A stretch of 64,000 bases of DNA. Source: SAR92 clade bacterium H921. Lineage in GTDB: Bacteria; Pseudomonadota; Gammaproteobacteria; Pseudomonadales; Porticoccaceae. Below the pieces are notes generated by a model. The model saw only the letters and a program-made list of their open reading frames with translations. It made no database searches and was not told the DNA's origin. Location: positions 62,001 through 126,000 of the forward strand of contig JAOALD010000002.1 of NCBI GenBank assembly GCA_025153755.1, in the 5' to 3' direction. Below are positions 42,241 through 52,360 of the stretch, piece after piece (positions within the stretch are counted from its first letter, which is position 1; each line of letters starts with the position of its first letter). The translations under genes were made by a program, and so were the position numbers.

Positions 42241-42993
42241 ATGGATATATCTATATATGCTCATTTTATTCTTGTTGTCGTAGCTTTTTTTGCAGGTTTA
42301 ATCTCCTCAGTTGCCGGGTCTGGTGGTATTTTAACACTGCCGGCTTTACTGTGGGCCGGACTGCCACCACTGGCCGCACTGGCGACTAATAAGGTGCAAA
42401 GCTCGCTGGGTACCCTGTCCTCGGCCTGGAATTTTTTTAGTAAAGGCCATCTAGATGTACTGCCCCTGCTCAGTTCCGTCGTGATGGCAGTGTTGGGTTC
42501 AGTGGCGGGCACTTTTTTGGTTCAGAGTCTCGATACTTCTACATTAGCCAAAGTCATCCCCTTTTTGTTATTGGCCATCGCGATATATTTTTTATTCGCT
42601 CCAGGAGTCAATGATGCAGATTTTCCACAAAAAATAAGCCAGCGCTTGTTTGCCTGCACTGCGGCTTTGGGTATGGGTTTTTATGGTGGATTTTTTGGTC
42701 CTGGCATGGGTTCTATTATGCCGTTTCTGTTTGTTTGGTTACTAGGTCATAATTTAGTAAAGGCCACTGCAGAAACCAAACTGATAATACTGGCTGTAAA
42801 TGGTACCTCGGCGCTTATTTTTGTATACAGTGGCTATGTTGTTTGGCAGCTTGCGATTGCCATGTCAGTGGCTCAGATAATAGGTGCGCGATTAGGTTCT
42901 AATCTTGTTGTAAAAGGTGGAGCCCGCTTTGTGCAACCTGTAATTACATTGATTACGATGTTGATGGCGGCTAAATTACTGTTCTTTCCTTGA
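42241..42993 (+). CDS. TSUP (TauE/SafE) membrane transporter
   Basis: 250 residues, about eight membrane helices in two repeats: GLISSVAGSGGILTLPAL and GFYGGFFGPGMGSIMPF are the paired conserved loops. Members move sulfite, sulfonates or other organic anions; the substrate here is unknown. No sulfur genes nearby. Confidence 0.88.
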   Translation: MDISIYAHFILVVVAFFAGLISSVAGSGGILTLPALLWAGLPPLAALATNKVQSSLGTLSSAWNFFSKGHLDVLPLLSSVVMAVLGSVAGTFLVQSLDTSTLAKVIPFLLLAIAIYFLFAPGVNDADFPQKISQRLFACTAALGMGFYGGFFGPGMGSIMPFLFVWLLGHNLVKATAETKLIILAVNGTSALIFVYSGYVVWQLAIAMSVAQIIGARLGSNLVVKGGARFVQPVITLITMLMAAKLLFFP

Positions 42994-43007
42994 CCGAAGG
43001 AGTATCT

Positions 43008-43352
43008 GTGAACTTCATTATTACCCTCGTTCTGACTCTGCTGGTGGTGATGTTGGCACTGGTTGTTTTTCGCTATGTGGGATTACCTGTCTATCGGATA
43101 GAAGCGCTTAATATTGAGCGTTTACTAAAATCTGTACTGGCCCAGACTGCTACCAGCGCAGACTGGGATGTGTTCACTGGTATGCCTATCCACCACAACC
43201 CAGAGCTGGATAAAATTCGCATGCAATGTGTTATGTTAGAAGCCAGTGAAATGACTGAACGCGATGGACGAGTTATATTTTCTGCCGCTGGCCGTCTACA
43301 ATTACAACAGATACTCAATCAGCTAAATGCTTTAAAAAGACTAGAGAATTAG
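43008..43352 (+). CDS. Small single-pass membrane protein of unknown function
   Basis: 114 residues from a GTG with AAGGAG five bases upstream. One membrane helix at about 3-24, then a soluble domain with FTGMPIHHNPELDKIRMQC and EASEMTERDG, followed by a C-terminal helix. I recognise no family. It starts 15 bases after the TSUP stop and ends 11 bases before the AI-2E gene, so it belongs to that unit. Confidence 0.75.
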   Translation: MNFIITLVLTLLVVMLALVVFRYVGLPVYRIEALNIERLLKSVLAQTATSADWDVFTGMPIHHNPELDKIRMQCVMLEASEMTERDGRVIFSAAGRLQLQQILNQLNALKRLEN

Positions 43353-43362
43353 AGGCACACCC

Positions 43363-44427
43363 ATGATAGAAAACACCTCACCTATAGCCCGATTTTTAGT
43401 GGTTTTTGCCGCTCTTGTGATTGTGGTGTCAGGATTGAAGATGGCAGGACCCCTGTTGGTGCCATTTTTACTTGCCGTATTTGTTGCCATGATTGTTTCC
43501 CCATTGCTGGGCTGGCTGAAAAACTTTCAAATCCCTAGTGGCTTGGCGATTTTTCTGGTGGTCATGGTGATTCTTCTTGTCGGTCTGGTTCTGGGTGCGG
43601 TGATCGGATCATCAATCACTGACTTTCGTCAAGATATACCCCTTTATTCGGCTAAGCTCTCAGCGATGAGTGACGCTGTGCAGCAGTGGTTAATGTCCCG
43701 CGGGATTGAAATTGAAGCCCAGCAATGGCAAAACAGCTTTGATCCTAGTGCAGTAATGAAATTGGTGGGCAGCACGCTGGCCTCATTTGGAAACGTTATG
43801 ACCAACGCGGTGATGATTCTGTTGACGGTGATTTTTATACTTGCCGAGAACATGGGTTTTGGTGAAAAGTTGCGCTTGGCTCGAGGCAATGAGGCGTCTC
43901 AAGAGTGGCTAACTAAATTTTCCAATAGCATCCATAGTTACCTGGCTATCAAAGCGGCTATTAGCTTGATCACTGGCTTGATTATTTTTATCTGGCTGTC
44001 GATTCTTGGAGTTGATTATGCGGTTTTGTGGGGCCTGCTGGCCTTCATGCTTAACTTTATACCTACGGTTGGCTCATTTATTGCGGCAGTGCCTGCGGTG
44101 TTACTGGCATTGGTGCAACTGGGGATCTTAACGGCAGGCCTAACATTGGGTGGCTTTGTGTTGGTTAATCTGGTGATGGGTAATGTGATTGAGCCGCGCT
44201 GGATGGGACGAGGCTTAAATCTTTCGCCGCTGGTGGTGTTTGTATCATTGGTACTCTGGGGTTGGGTGCTGGGCCCTGTGGGTATGCTACTGTCTATTCC
44301 GCTGACTATTATGGTTAAGATTGCCCTAGAAAATCAGCCTGAATCTCGCTGGATCAGTATCATGCTCGGCGGTGCGCCAGCTACAGAAACTCCTTTGGCT
44401 GATTCTACTGACCAGCTAGACAGTTAA
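43363..44427 (+). CDS. AI-2E family transporter (PerM/YdiK-like)
   Basis: 354 residues with about eight helices. The conserved AI-2E segment NFIPTVGSFIAAVPAVLLAL is near residue 230, and LVNLVMGNVIEPRWMGRGLNLSPLVVFVSL near 265. Members include TqsA and PerM; the substrate cannot be told here. Ends the acyltransferase-TSUP-small protein-AI-2E run. Confidence 0.9.
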   Translation: MIENTSPIARFLVVFAALVIVVSGLKMAGPLLVPFLLAVFVAMIVSPLLGWLKNFQIPSGLAIFLVVMVILLVGLVLGAVIGSSITDFRQDIPLYSAKLSAMSDAVQQWLMSRGIEIEAQQWQNSFDPSAVMKLVGSTLASFGNVMTNAVMILLTVIFILAENMGFGEKLRLARGNEASQEWLTKFSNSIHSYLAIKAAISLITGLIIFIWLSILGVDYAVLWGLLAFMLNFIPTVGSFIAAVPAVLLALVQLGILTAGLTLGGFVLVNLVMGNVIEPRWMGRGLNLSPLVVFVSLVLWGWVLGPVGMLLSIPLTIMVKIALENQPESRWISIMLGGAPATETPLADSTDQLDS

Positions 44428-44506
44428 CTGGTCACTTTCACGAGACCATATTTAGTCTTTATTAGCCACATTAGGCTCTTAGCTAGGGGTTGCGCCTGTG
44501 GCGTTG

Positions 44507-45166
44507 TTAATCAGCTTTACCTAGGGGTGCTCGCCGCAGGTAGGCCAGAACTCCAGCATAAAAAAGTGGTGTCATAAGCAGCCATGGAAGCTGCCCTTGC
44601 AGTGTGACGGTGCGGCCCTGAAACTCGAATAATACTGGATTCCACCAAGGACCAAAGGGCGATAGTGGTGCCCAAGATAGGGGCTTACCAACCTCGAGTT
44701 GATCATGATATAAAAACATCTCAACCAGAATGTTTTGTCCAATAAATAAAAATAATAGACATAAAAACACCCAGTGGCGCCAGTGGGAAAATAATACCCG
44801 GTTGCGGCCAGATATCAGCCAAACAGCCAGTAGCCCACCGCAACTAATTGACCCTGCATCCGCGAGTGAGTTGAGTATCCAGTTTAGGTGCAGAGGAAGT
44901 CGCTGAGTAAGGCCTAGGGCGCGGCGAACGTCTACAGAGTCACCAGCAATGATGCCGTAGTTGAACCAGAGTTCCCAACCCAGAGCACAGACTACAAATG
45001 TACTTATATAAACCGGTAAAACCCAGGCGGGAATTACTTGTCGATAGTGCAAGTAAGGAATAGCGAACAATGGCGTGAGCGCACTGCAATAGACTACAAA
45101 TACCAGCCGAGTTTGTTCCCATGTCAGTACGTCCATAATATAGCCCGCGTTATATTTTCCTGACAT
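44507..45166 (-). CDS. Uncharacterised multi-pass membrane protein
   Basis: 219 residues with about six hydrophobic helices and a conserved-looking WELWFNYGIIAGD, HLNWILNSLADAGSISCGG and GPWWNPVLFEFQG. I do not recognise a family. A start at residue 11 (45136) is equally possible; neither has a good RBS. It is convergent with the AI-2E gene and divergent from the DUF4399 gene. Confidence 0.65.
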   Translation of the reverse strand: MSGKYNAGYIMDVLTWEQTRLVFVVYCSALTPLFAIPYLHYRQVIPAWVLPVYISTFVVCALGWELWFNYGIIAGDSVDVRRALGLTQRLPLHLNWILNSLADAGSISCGGLLAVWLISGRNRVLFSHWRHWVFLCLLFLFIGQNILVEMFLYHDQLEVGKPLSWAPLSPFGPWWNPVLFEFQGRTVTLQGQLPWLLMTPLFYAGVLAYLRRAPLGKAD

Positions 45167-45291
45167 TGTAAGTCGAACTGATCTGCCAATAATACAGGCG
45201 GACGAATGGAGTAGACCTACAGAATATTTGCGTAACAGCTACAAAGCTGTGATTATACCGAGGAATAAATTTTACAAAGGATGTAAAACCT

Positions 45292-45756
45292 ATGCAGAAC
45301 ATGTCTTTTTTGATTGCGCCCAAACTGATTGCGCGAGCCCTTTTACTGTCTTTTATATCGACTATTTGCGCGCCAGCTATAGCTCAAATGACAGAGTTAT
45401 CCTCGGATGTGGCGGCCGATGCTAGGGTATGGATTGAATCCCCTGGCGATGGGCAGGTTGTCAGTTCGCCGGTGGCTATCGTGTTTGGAAGTGACAACGT
45501 CAGCATTTCGTCAGCGGGGGTGGAACAGGTTAACAGTGGTCACCATCATCTTTTGATCGATATGGAAGAGCTCCCTGTGATGGATATGCCTCTGCCGGCC
45601 CATGCTCAGCTTATTCATTTTGGTAAGGGGCAGACCTCCGCCAAGTTGTCATTAGAGCCTGGCGAGCACAGTTTACAGTTGCTGCTGGGTAACTATATCC
45701 ATGTGCCCCACACTAGGCCGGTTATGTCAAAAAAAATAACAATTGTGGTGAAGTGA
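45292..45756 (+). CDS. Exported DUF4399 protein
   Basis: 154 residues with a signal peptide (cleavage near AIA-Q, residue ~31). The body has ESPGDGQVVSSPVAIVFG, SGHHHLLIDMEELP, LIHFGKGQT and LEPGEHSLQLLLGNYIHVPH, the DUF4399 hallmarks; the His-rich loops suggest metal binding, but function is unknown. Convergent with xseA (17 bases apart). Confidence 0.87.
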   Translation: MQNMSFLIAPKLIARALLLSFISTICAPAIAQMTELSSDVAADARVWIESPGDGQVVSSPVAIVFGSDNVSISSAGVEQVNSGHHHLLIDMEELPVMDMPLPAHAQLIHFGKGQTSAKLSLEPGEHSLQLLLGNYIHVPHTRPVMSKKITIVVK

Positions 45757-45773
45757 TTTGCGCTAAGCTGATT

Positions 45774-47123
45774 TTAGAGAGATTTAGTGGTCGTAGCAGT
45801 TACAGCAAGGATGAGTTCGCCATCGGTTAGCTGACCTTTTACTGTATCTCCTGCAGATACCTGATCGACGCTACTAAGTATCTTGTCGGAGTTGTCACGA
45901 ATAATCGCATAACCACGGCCCAAGGTTTTTAAGGGGCTTACAGTATCCAGCATTTGCATAGCTTGCGACGTCTCCGTCTGCTTGTTTGATAACTGCTGAG
46001 CCACTGCGCGCATCATTTGTTTTGTTGAATGGGCAACGGCCTTTTGACGCTGAGCGATTGCGGGCCTCTGGTTTTGAGCTAGCAACTTGTCGCGCACAGT
46101 ATTCATGTAGGCTAATTGCGCTTGCACCTTTCCCGTAATGGCACGACGCAACCTAATTTCTAAATGATCCAAGTGTTGGGTCTGTTCCTGCAGCCTATGG
46201 CCTGGATGGCGCAGGCGTTTTTGCAAATAGTCGGTGCGCTGTTCTAACTGTCGGATTTTCAGCGAGAGCGCTTCGTTAAGGAGTATTTCAAAGCCCTCAA
46301 ACTGATTGAGCATATCTTCTCGATCCGGGCTCAACAGCTCGGCTGCTGCTGAGGGTGTTGGGGCTCGCAGGTCGGCAACAAAATCGGCAATAGTGAAGTC
46401 CACCTCATGACCGACCGCACTCACTACAGGTATCGTACTGGCAAAGATGGCTCTGGCGACCACCTCCTCGTTAAATGGCCATAAGTCTTCGAGAGATCCA
46501 CCCCCACGGCCAACAATTAGGGCATCGCACTGGCTGTGTTGATTGGCATCGGCTATAGCTTGAACAATTTGTTTAGCTGCCTGCTCTCCCTGTACTAAAG
46601 TGGGAAAGATACTGATTCTAATAGAGGGAAAGCGACGCTGTAGCACCGAAAGGATATCTTTAACCGCCGCACCAGTAGCTGAGGTAATAACACCCACATG
46701 ACTTACCGAATTGGGCAGGGGCTGTTTGTGCTGATTATCAAACAGACCCTCCGCGGTTAGTTTTTGTTTGAGTTGTTCGAACTGACGCTGCAGGGCGCCA
46801 AACCCAGCCTCTTCCATATGTTCAATGACTAGCTGATATTCACCGCGGCCCTCGTAAAGACCGGCTCGGCAGCGCACTAAAACTTGAGTTCCATTGGCTG
46901 GTTGAAAGCCAACACGCTGATTGGCATTGCGAAACATAGCGCAGCGCACCTGAGCCTTGTCATCTTTTAGGGTCAGATACCAGTGACCAGAGCCGGGGCG
47001 AGCAAAGTTAGATATTTCACCTTCCACCCAAAGCATGGGTAGCTGGGTTTCGAGCAGGTTGCGCACGCTTCGATTGAGCTGGCTTACGCTAAAAATCTGG
47101 CGTTCTGAGGGATTGGCATTCAT
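45774..47123 (-). CDS. xseA: Exodeoxyribonuclease VII large subunit
   Basis: Nuclease degrading single-stranded DNA from both ends. 449 residues: an N-terminal OB fold (MLWVEGEISNFARPGSGHWY), a catalytic domain with GRGGGSLEDLWPFNEE and GHEVDFTIADFVADLRAPTPSAAAEL, then a long coiled coil. xseB is not in the window. Divergent from guaB. Confidence 0.97.
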   Translation of the reverse strand: MNANPSERQIFSVSQLNRSVRNLLETQLPMLWVEGEISNFARPGSGHWYLTLKDDKAQVRCAMFRNANQRVGFQPANGTQVLVRCRAGLYEGRGEYQLVIEHMEEAGFGALQRQFEQLKQKLTAEGLFDNQHKQPLPNSVSHVGVITSATGAAVKDILSVLQRRFPSIRISIFPTLVQGEQAAKQIVQAIADANQHSQCDALIVGRGGGSLEDLWPFNEEVVARAIFASTIPVVSAVGHEVDFTIADFVADLRAPTPSAAAELLSPDREDMLNQFEGFEILLNEALSLKIRQLEQRTDYLQKRLRHPGHRLQEQTQHLDHLEIRLRRAITGKVQAQLAYMNTVRDKLLAQNQRPAIAQRQKAVAHSTKQMMRAVAQQLSNKQTETSQAMQMLDTVSPLKTLGRGYAIIRDNSDKILSSVDQVSAGDTVKGQLTDGELILAVTATTTKSL

Positions 47124-47125
47124 TA

Positions 47126-47142
47126 GCCTATTGTAAATAGGC
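47126..47142. promoter_or_regulatory. Inverted repeat just upstream of xseA
   Basis: GCCTATT-GTA-AATAGGC, perfect 7-bp arms, lies three bases from the xseA ATG in the 141-base xseA/guaB gap. It could be an operator or a hairpin in the xseA leader that affects ribosome access. Confidence 0.4.
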
Positions 47143-47255
47143 CAGCTGTCTTAAGTCACTGATTATGTTCCTTTTAAAGCCTAAATATTTGTTTACCTAG
47201 ATACGGCCACTGATTTATAATAAGCCGCTTACTTTTTAAAACCTCACTGAGGTAA

Positions 47256-48740
<1,485 letters not shown>

Positions 48741-48764
48741 GCTAAAGGTGTTGCTGTGTTTTAA

Positions 48765-48805
48765 AAAGGGCTGCGTTCAGACAATATCGCAGCCTTTCTT
48801 TTTTT
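48765..48805 (+). terminator. Intrinsic terminator or attenuator between guaB and guaA
   Basis: AAAGGGCTGCG pairs with CGCAGCCTTT across a 13-base loop, followed by CTTTTTTT. It stands 12 bases before guaA, so it may attenuate guaA rather than end the operon outright. Confidence 0.85.
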
Positions 48806-48816
48806 AAGGTTAACAA

Positions 48817-50394
48817 ATGTCAGATCTACATTCGCAAAAAATTCTTATTCTCGATTTCGGGTCGCAGTACACCCAATTGATCGCTCGCCGTGTGCGGGAG
48901 ATTGGTGTTTTCTCTGAGATTCGTGCCTGGGATATTAGCGAACAGGAAATCCGTGAATTTGATCCCAAGGGTATTATTCTCTCCGGTGGCCCCGAGTCAG
49001 TGACCGGCGGTGCCGATGCTCCTCGAGCACCAGACTGCGTATTTACCATGGGTCTGCCAGTACTGGGTATCTGTTACGGTATGCAGACCATGGCCGGACA
49101 GCTGGGTGGTAAGGTTGATACCTCCGATGTGCGTGAGTTTGGTTATGCACAGGTTAAGGTCGAAACAGAGTCGCGCCTACTGCAGGATATTAAAGATCAT
49201 ATTAACCCCGAAGGTGAGTCACTGCTCGATGTGTGGATGAGCCATGGTGACAAGGTTGTGGCTATGCCCGAAGGCTTTAGCCTGATGGCTTCAACCCCAT
49301 CCTGCCCGATTGCGGGTATGGTCAACGAAGATAAAAAATTCTATGGCATTCAGTTCCACCCTGAGGTGACTCATACATTGCAGGGGCAGCGTATGTTTGA
49401 ACATTTCGCCCTGCAAATCTGTGGCTGTGATGCCTTGTGGACTGCCGCCGCTATTATTGAAGATCAGATTGCTCGTGTTCAGGAACAGGTTGGTGATAGC
49501 CATGTTCTGTTGGGCCTTTCCGGGGGTGTAGATTCCTCCGTGGTTGCTGCGCTATTGCACAAGGCAATTGGTGACCAGCTGACCTGTGTGTTTGTGGACA
49601 ATGGTCTGCTGCGCAAAAATGAAGGCGATATGGTGATGGAGATGTTCGCCAAAAATATGGGCGTAAAAGTCATTCGCGCCAATGCCCAAGACAAGTTCTT
49701 AAATGGCCTGGTCGGCGTTAGTGATCCAGAAGCCAAACGCAAAGTTATCGGTAATACGTTTATTGAGATTTTCGATGAAGAATCCAACAAAATTGATAAT
49801 GTTAACTTTCTGGCTCAGGGCACTATTTATCCCGATGTGATTGAATCAGCCGCGTCTAAAACCGGCAAAGCACATGTCATTAAGTCGCACCACAATGTGG
49901 GCGGCCTACCTGATGATATGGCTCTGGATCTGGTGGAGCCACTGCGTGAACTATTTAAAGATGAAGTGCGCAAGATCGGCGTTGAACTGGGCCTGCCCTA
50001 CGATATGGTTTACCGTCACCCATTTCCCGGCCCCGGCCTTGGGGTACGTATTCTCGGTGAAGTAAAAAAAGAATATGCCGATATCCTGCGCGAAGCCGAT
50101 GCCATCTTTATCGAAGAGCTACACAACTCTGGCTGGTATCATAAAACCAGCCAGGCCTTTGCTGTATTCCTGCCCATTAAGTCTGTGGGTGTGGTAGGTG
50201 ATGCCCGTCGCTACGAATGGGTGATTGCCCTGCGTGCGGTGGAGACCATCGACTTTATGACAGCGCGTTGGGCACATCTTCCTTATGAGCTTTTAGAGAA
50301 AGTGTCCAATCGTATTATTAATGAGATTACTGAAGTTTCTCGCGTTACCTATGATGTTTCCAGCAAGCCGCCGGCGACTATCGAGTGGGAGTAG
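48817..50394 (+). CDS. guaA: GMP synthase (glutamine-hydrolysing)
   Basis: Aminates XMP to GMP. Glutamine amidotransferase domain: [17 protein letters not shown] and nucleophile Cys86 in [11 protein letters not shown]-pyrophosphatase domain: [16 protein letters not shown]-terminal [17 protein letters not shown]. 525 residues. The gene's 3' end is a known integration target for genomic islands in many bacteria. Accessory content starts right after it here. Confidence 0.98.
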   Translation: MSDLHSQKILILDFGSQYTQLIARRVREIGVFSEIRAWDISEQEIREFDPKGIILSGGPESVTGGADAPRAPDCVFTMGLPVLGICYGMQTMAGQLGGKVDTSDVREFGYAQVKVETESRLLQDIKDHINPEGESLLDVWMSHGDKVVAMPEGFSLMASTPSCPIAGMVNEDKKFYGIQFHPEVTHTLQGQRMFEHFALQICGCDALWTAAAIIEDQIARVQEQVGDSHVLLGLSGGVDSSVVAALLHKAIGDQLTCVFVDNGLLRKNEGDMVMEMFAKNMGVKVIRANAQDKFLNGLVGVSDPEAKRKVIGNTFIEIFDEESNKIDNVNFLAQGTIYPDVIESAASKTGKAHVIKSHHNVGGLPDDMALDLVEPLRELFKDEVRKIGVELGLPYDMVYRHPFPGPGLGVRILGEVKKEYADILREADAIFIEELHNSGWYHKTSQAFAVFLPIKSVGVVGDARRYEWVIALRAVETIDFMTARWAHLPYELLEKVSNRIINEITEVSRVTYDVSSKPPATIEWE

Positions 50395-50433
50395 TCGGGT
50401 AGGTGTAACCCATTGATTTATATAGAGTTGCGA

Positions 50434-50493
50434 GTTACAAACTTGTTACAAACGACCCCTAAAACAGGGGGTTTTACAAAGAAAGTTACAAAC
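50434..50493 (+). repeat. Three copies of GTTACAAAC downstream of guaA
   Basis: Exact 9-mers at 50434-50442, 50445-50453 and 50485-50493; the first two are spaced 11 bases start to start, one helical turn. A diverged copy (GTTTTACAAA) lies at 50471. Short tandem sites next to an island target can be integrase arm sites, but no integrase is seen. Confidence 0.7.
50455..50475 (+). terminator. Probable guaA terminator
   Basis: ACCCC, a short loop and GGGGT, then TTT. A compact hairpin 61 bases after the guaA stop; the T run is short. Confidence 0.6.
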
Positions 50494-50607
50494 GGTTGCG
50501 ATTACTGCAAATCATAAGTAACATTTAAGAATAGCAGCGTTAAATCACGCTGATACGCGATAAATGAGGCTTATTCTGTTCTAGTACATTAACTAGAAGA
50601 GAGTGGT

Positions 50608-50685
50608 ATGAGAGCAAACACACACGTGACTTTAGTGGCAGATAATACAGCACCGCAAACACAGCGCAGGGTTTTGACAGGTTAA
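50608..50685 (+). pseudogene. 25-codon ORF clipped by the IS left end
   Basis: An ATG with a GAGAGTGGT-type RBS opens a frame coding for 25 residues (MRANTHVTLVADN...), then stops shortly after it crosses into the presumed IS end at ~50669. This looks like the start of a former gene cut by the insertion. Too short to identify; it may also be chance. Confidence 0.35.
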
Positions 50686-51106
50686 CTTTTAGATGTGTCG
50701 TTTAGGCCTTATAATCTAGATATGAGCACATACAAAAGACATGTATTCCCTCCTGAAGTAATTAGCTTTGGGGTGTGGCTTTACTATCGATTCAACCTAA
50801 GTCATTGGGACATACAGGATTTACTGGCACAACGTGGCATTAATGTGAGTTACGAATCGTTGCGATGCCAGTGTCTCAAGTGTGGCCCAAAGTATCCGAA
50901 ACGGCTGAGAAAAAAGCATCGTGGTTTCGGAGACATATTTTTCGTCGATGAAGTATTCATCAGAATCGGAGGCAAACAACATTATCTCTGGCGTGCTGTT
51001 GATTAAGATGGTGAAGTTGTAGATGTATTACCTCAAACTAGGCGAAACACCCTAGCTGCTATGCGTTTCTTTAAAAGGATATTGAAGTCAGCTGGCGGTT
51101 CTCCGC
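50669..51106 (+). mobile_element. Remnant of an IS6-family insertion sequence
   Basis: The presumed left end begins near GGGTTTTGACAGG, about 53 bases before the transposase ATG, as expected for IS6 elements. Only the first ~127 codons of the transposase survive; the right end and its inverted repeat are missing. The remnant abuts the stop codon of the neighbouring glutathione S-transferase gene. Confidence 0.75.
50722..51105 (+). pseudogene. IS6-family transposase, nonsense mutation and 3' deletion
   Basis: The opening TYKRHVFPPEVISFGVWLYY, the helix-turn-helix region and the first catalytic Asp in FFVDEVFIRI are clearly IS6-family. After LWRAVD a TAA (51004-51006) replaces the Gln codon usual in family members (VDQDGEVVD); the same frame resumes DGEVVDVLPQTRR and MRFFKRILKSAGGSP before similarity ends near 51098. 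The second Asp and the Glu of the DDE triad are lost. Inactive. Confidence 0.85.
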
Positions 51107-52150
51107 TTATTTGTTTATTGTGGAATCAGCCAGATAGAAAGACATGATGCCGCTGTCAGCTATTATGGTGTTGCTGCAGTTGGCGCGCAAAAGTTCATCC
51201 TGTACATGCAGGCGAGCTTTCTCCAGCCGCTTCATCGAGCGTGCGACAAAGGGGCCATCACCGAGATCTAATTCAAAAAACTTGTCTCCTTGGCCAGCAG
51301 CGGCAATACTTGCTCCAGCAAATGCATGATAGTTATTGATTATATAATCGAATAGCGGAAATAAGGTTTCAGGTAATTGGTCATTATCTAGCCAACGAGT
51401 ATTAGAGCGAGCGCCCCCCCAAACTCTTGCGACATAGTCCTCAAATAATGGTAAGTGCTCACCTAGCCAGCTTTTGGGCTCCGGGTCGAGAAGAAAATGT
51501 GCAACGAAGGGACCCACCAGGGCGAAGTCTGCGAGGCAGGCTCGCTCTCCCAGTAAAAAGTTATTCTCTTTAAAATGAGCGACTAAAAGTTCCAATAGAC
51601 GAGCGAAGTCTGCCTTTATGGCATCGCTCTTATCGGGGCCCGCGCCCTGCACTTCGCATGCTGCAGCGCCAAATGTATTGAGCATGACCTCACCAAAGCC
51701 CTCTACCCTAGCTTCTTCATCATCGGTCAACTCAATATCAATATGCTTACTAAGCAGTATATTAGTGCCAAACCGTCTGCCAGTTACAATGACATTCTCT
51801 GGATAACACCATCGAGAGTGCAGGGCGTGTCTTGGATACCAGTGATTGAAAAAGTCTTCCAAGATAAAACAGGTACCTCGCTGTGACGAGCTATCGGGGA
51901 TGACTGGGCACCCATTAAAACGATCATGTAAGAATGGTCCAATGCTGATAGTGTCATTAATCATCCAGCCATCGGGCGTTTTTAAGATTGGTATGAAATT
52001 GGTACCGGCGCGGTTATTAATTGATTCAGTTGTTTCTTGAGACTTTATCTGCCATTGATAAGGAATCTGCTGATAGCGCAGCTGGGCCTCAAGTTTGCGA
52101 GTAAACATACTCATCTCTTGACCAATTAAAGTATAGGTACCTCTGTACAT
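51107..52150 (-). CDS. Glutathione S-transferase family protein
   Basis: 347 residues: a thioredoxin-like N-terminal domain (LEAQLRYQQIPYQW, NFIPILKTPDGWMINDTISI) and an all-alpha C-terminal domain (NNFLLGERACLADFALVGPFVAHF), with an extra ~80-residue C-terminal extension unusual for simple GSTs. AGGGGAAG precedes the ATG. The final codons lie against the IS remnant, so the extreme C-terminus may be a deletion-junction product. Substrate unknown. Confidence 0.82.
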   Translation of the reverse strand: MYRGTYTLIGQEMSMFTRKLEAQLRYQQIPYQWQIKSQETTESINNRAGTNFIPILKTPDGWMINDTISIGPFLHDRFNGCPVIPDSSSQRGTCFILEDFFNHWYPRHALHSRWCYPENVIVTGRRFGTNILLSKHIDIELTDDEEARVEGFGEVMLNTFGAAACEVQGAGPDKSDAIKADFARLLELLVAHFKENNFLLGERACLADFALVGPFVAHFLLDPEPKSWLGEHLPLFEDYVARVWGGARSNTRWLDNDQLPETLFPLFDYIINNYHAFAGASIAAAGQGDKFFELDLGDGPFVARSMKRLEKARLHVQDELLRANCSNTIIADSGIMSFYLADSTINK

Positions 52151-52360
52151 GTTCTAGCTTCCCCTTATTTATGCTGGCGATTATATTATTTTAGACCTAA
52201 TAATCTTACCATCAATGCCAGCCTCGTCACTGCAGTTATCCATAAAATTGACTTATCACTTAATATCTAAATGTAGTTAGACGTTGATTCTGAAATAAAG
52301 CTCAATGTTGATTTAATAATTGGGTTATTTTTAAGGGCACACAGGTATGGTTTTACTCAC

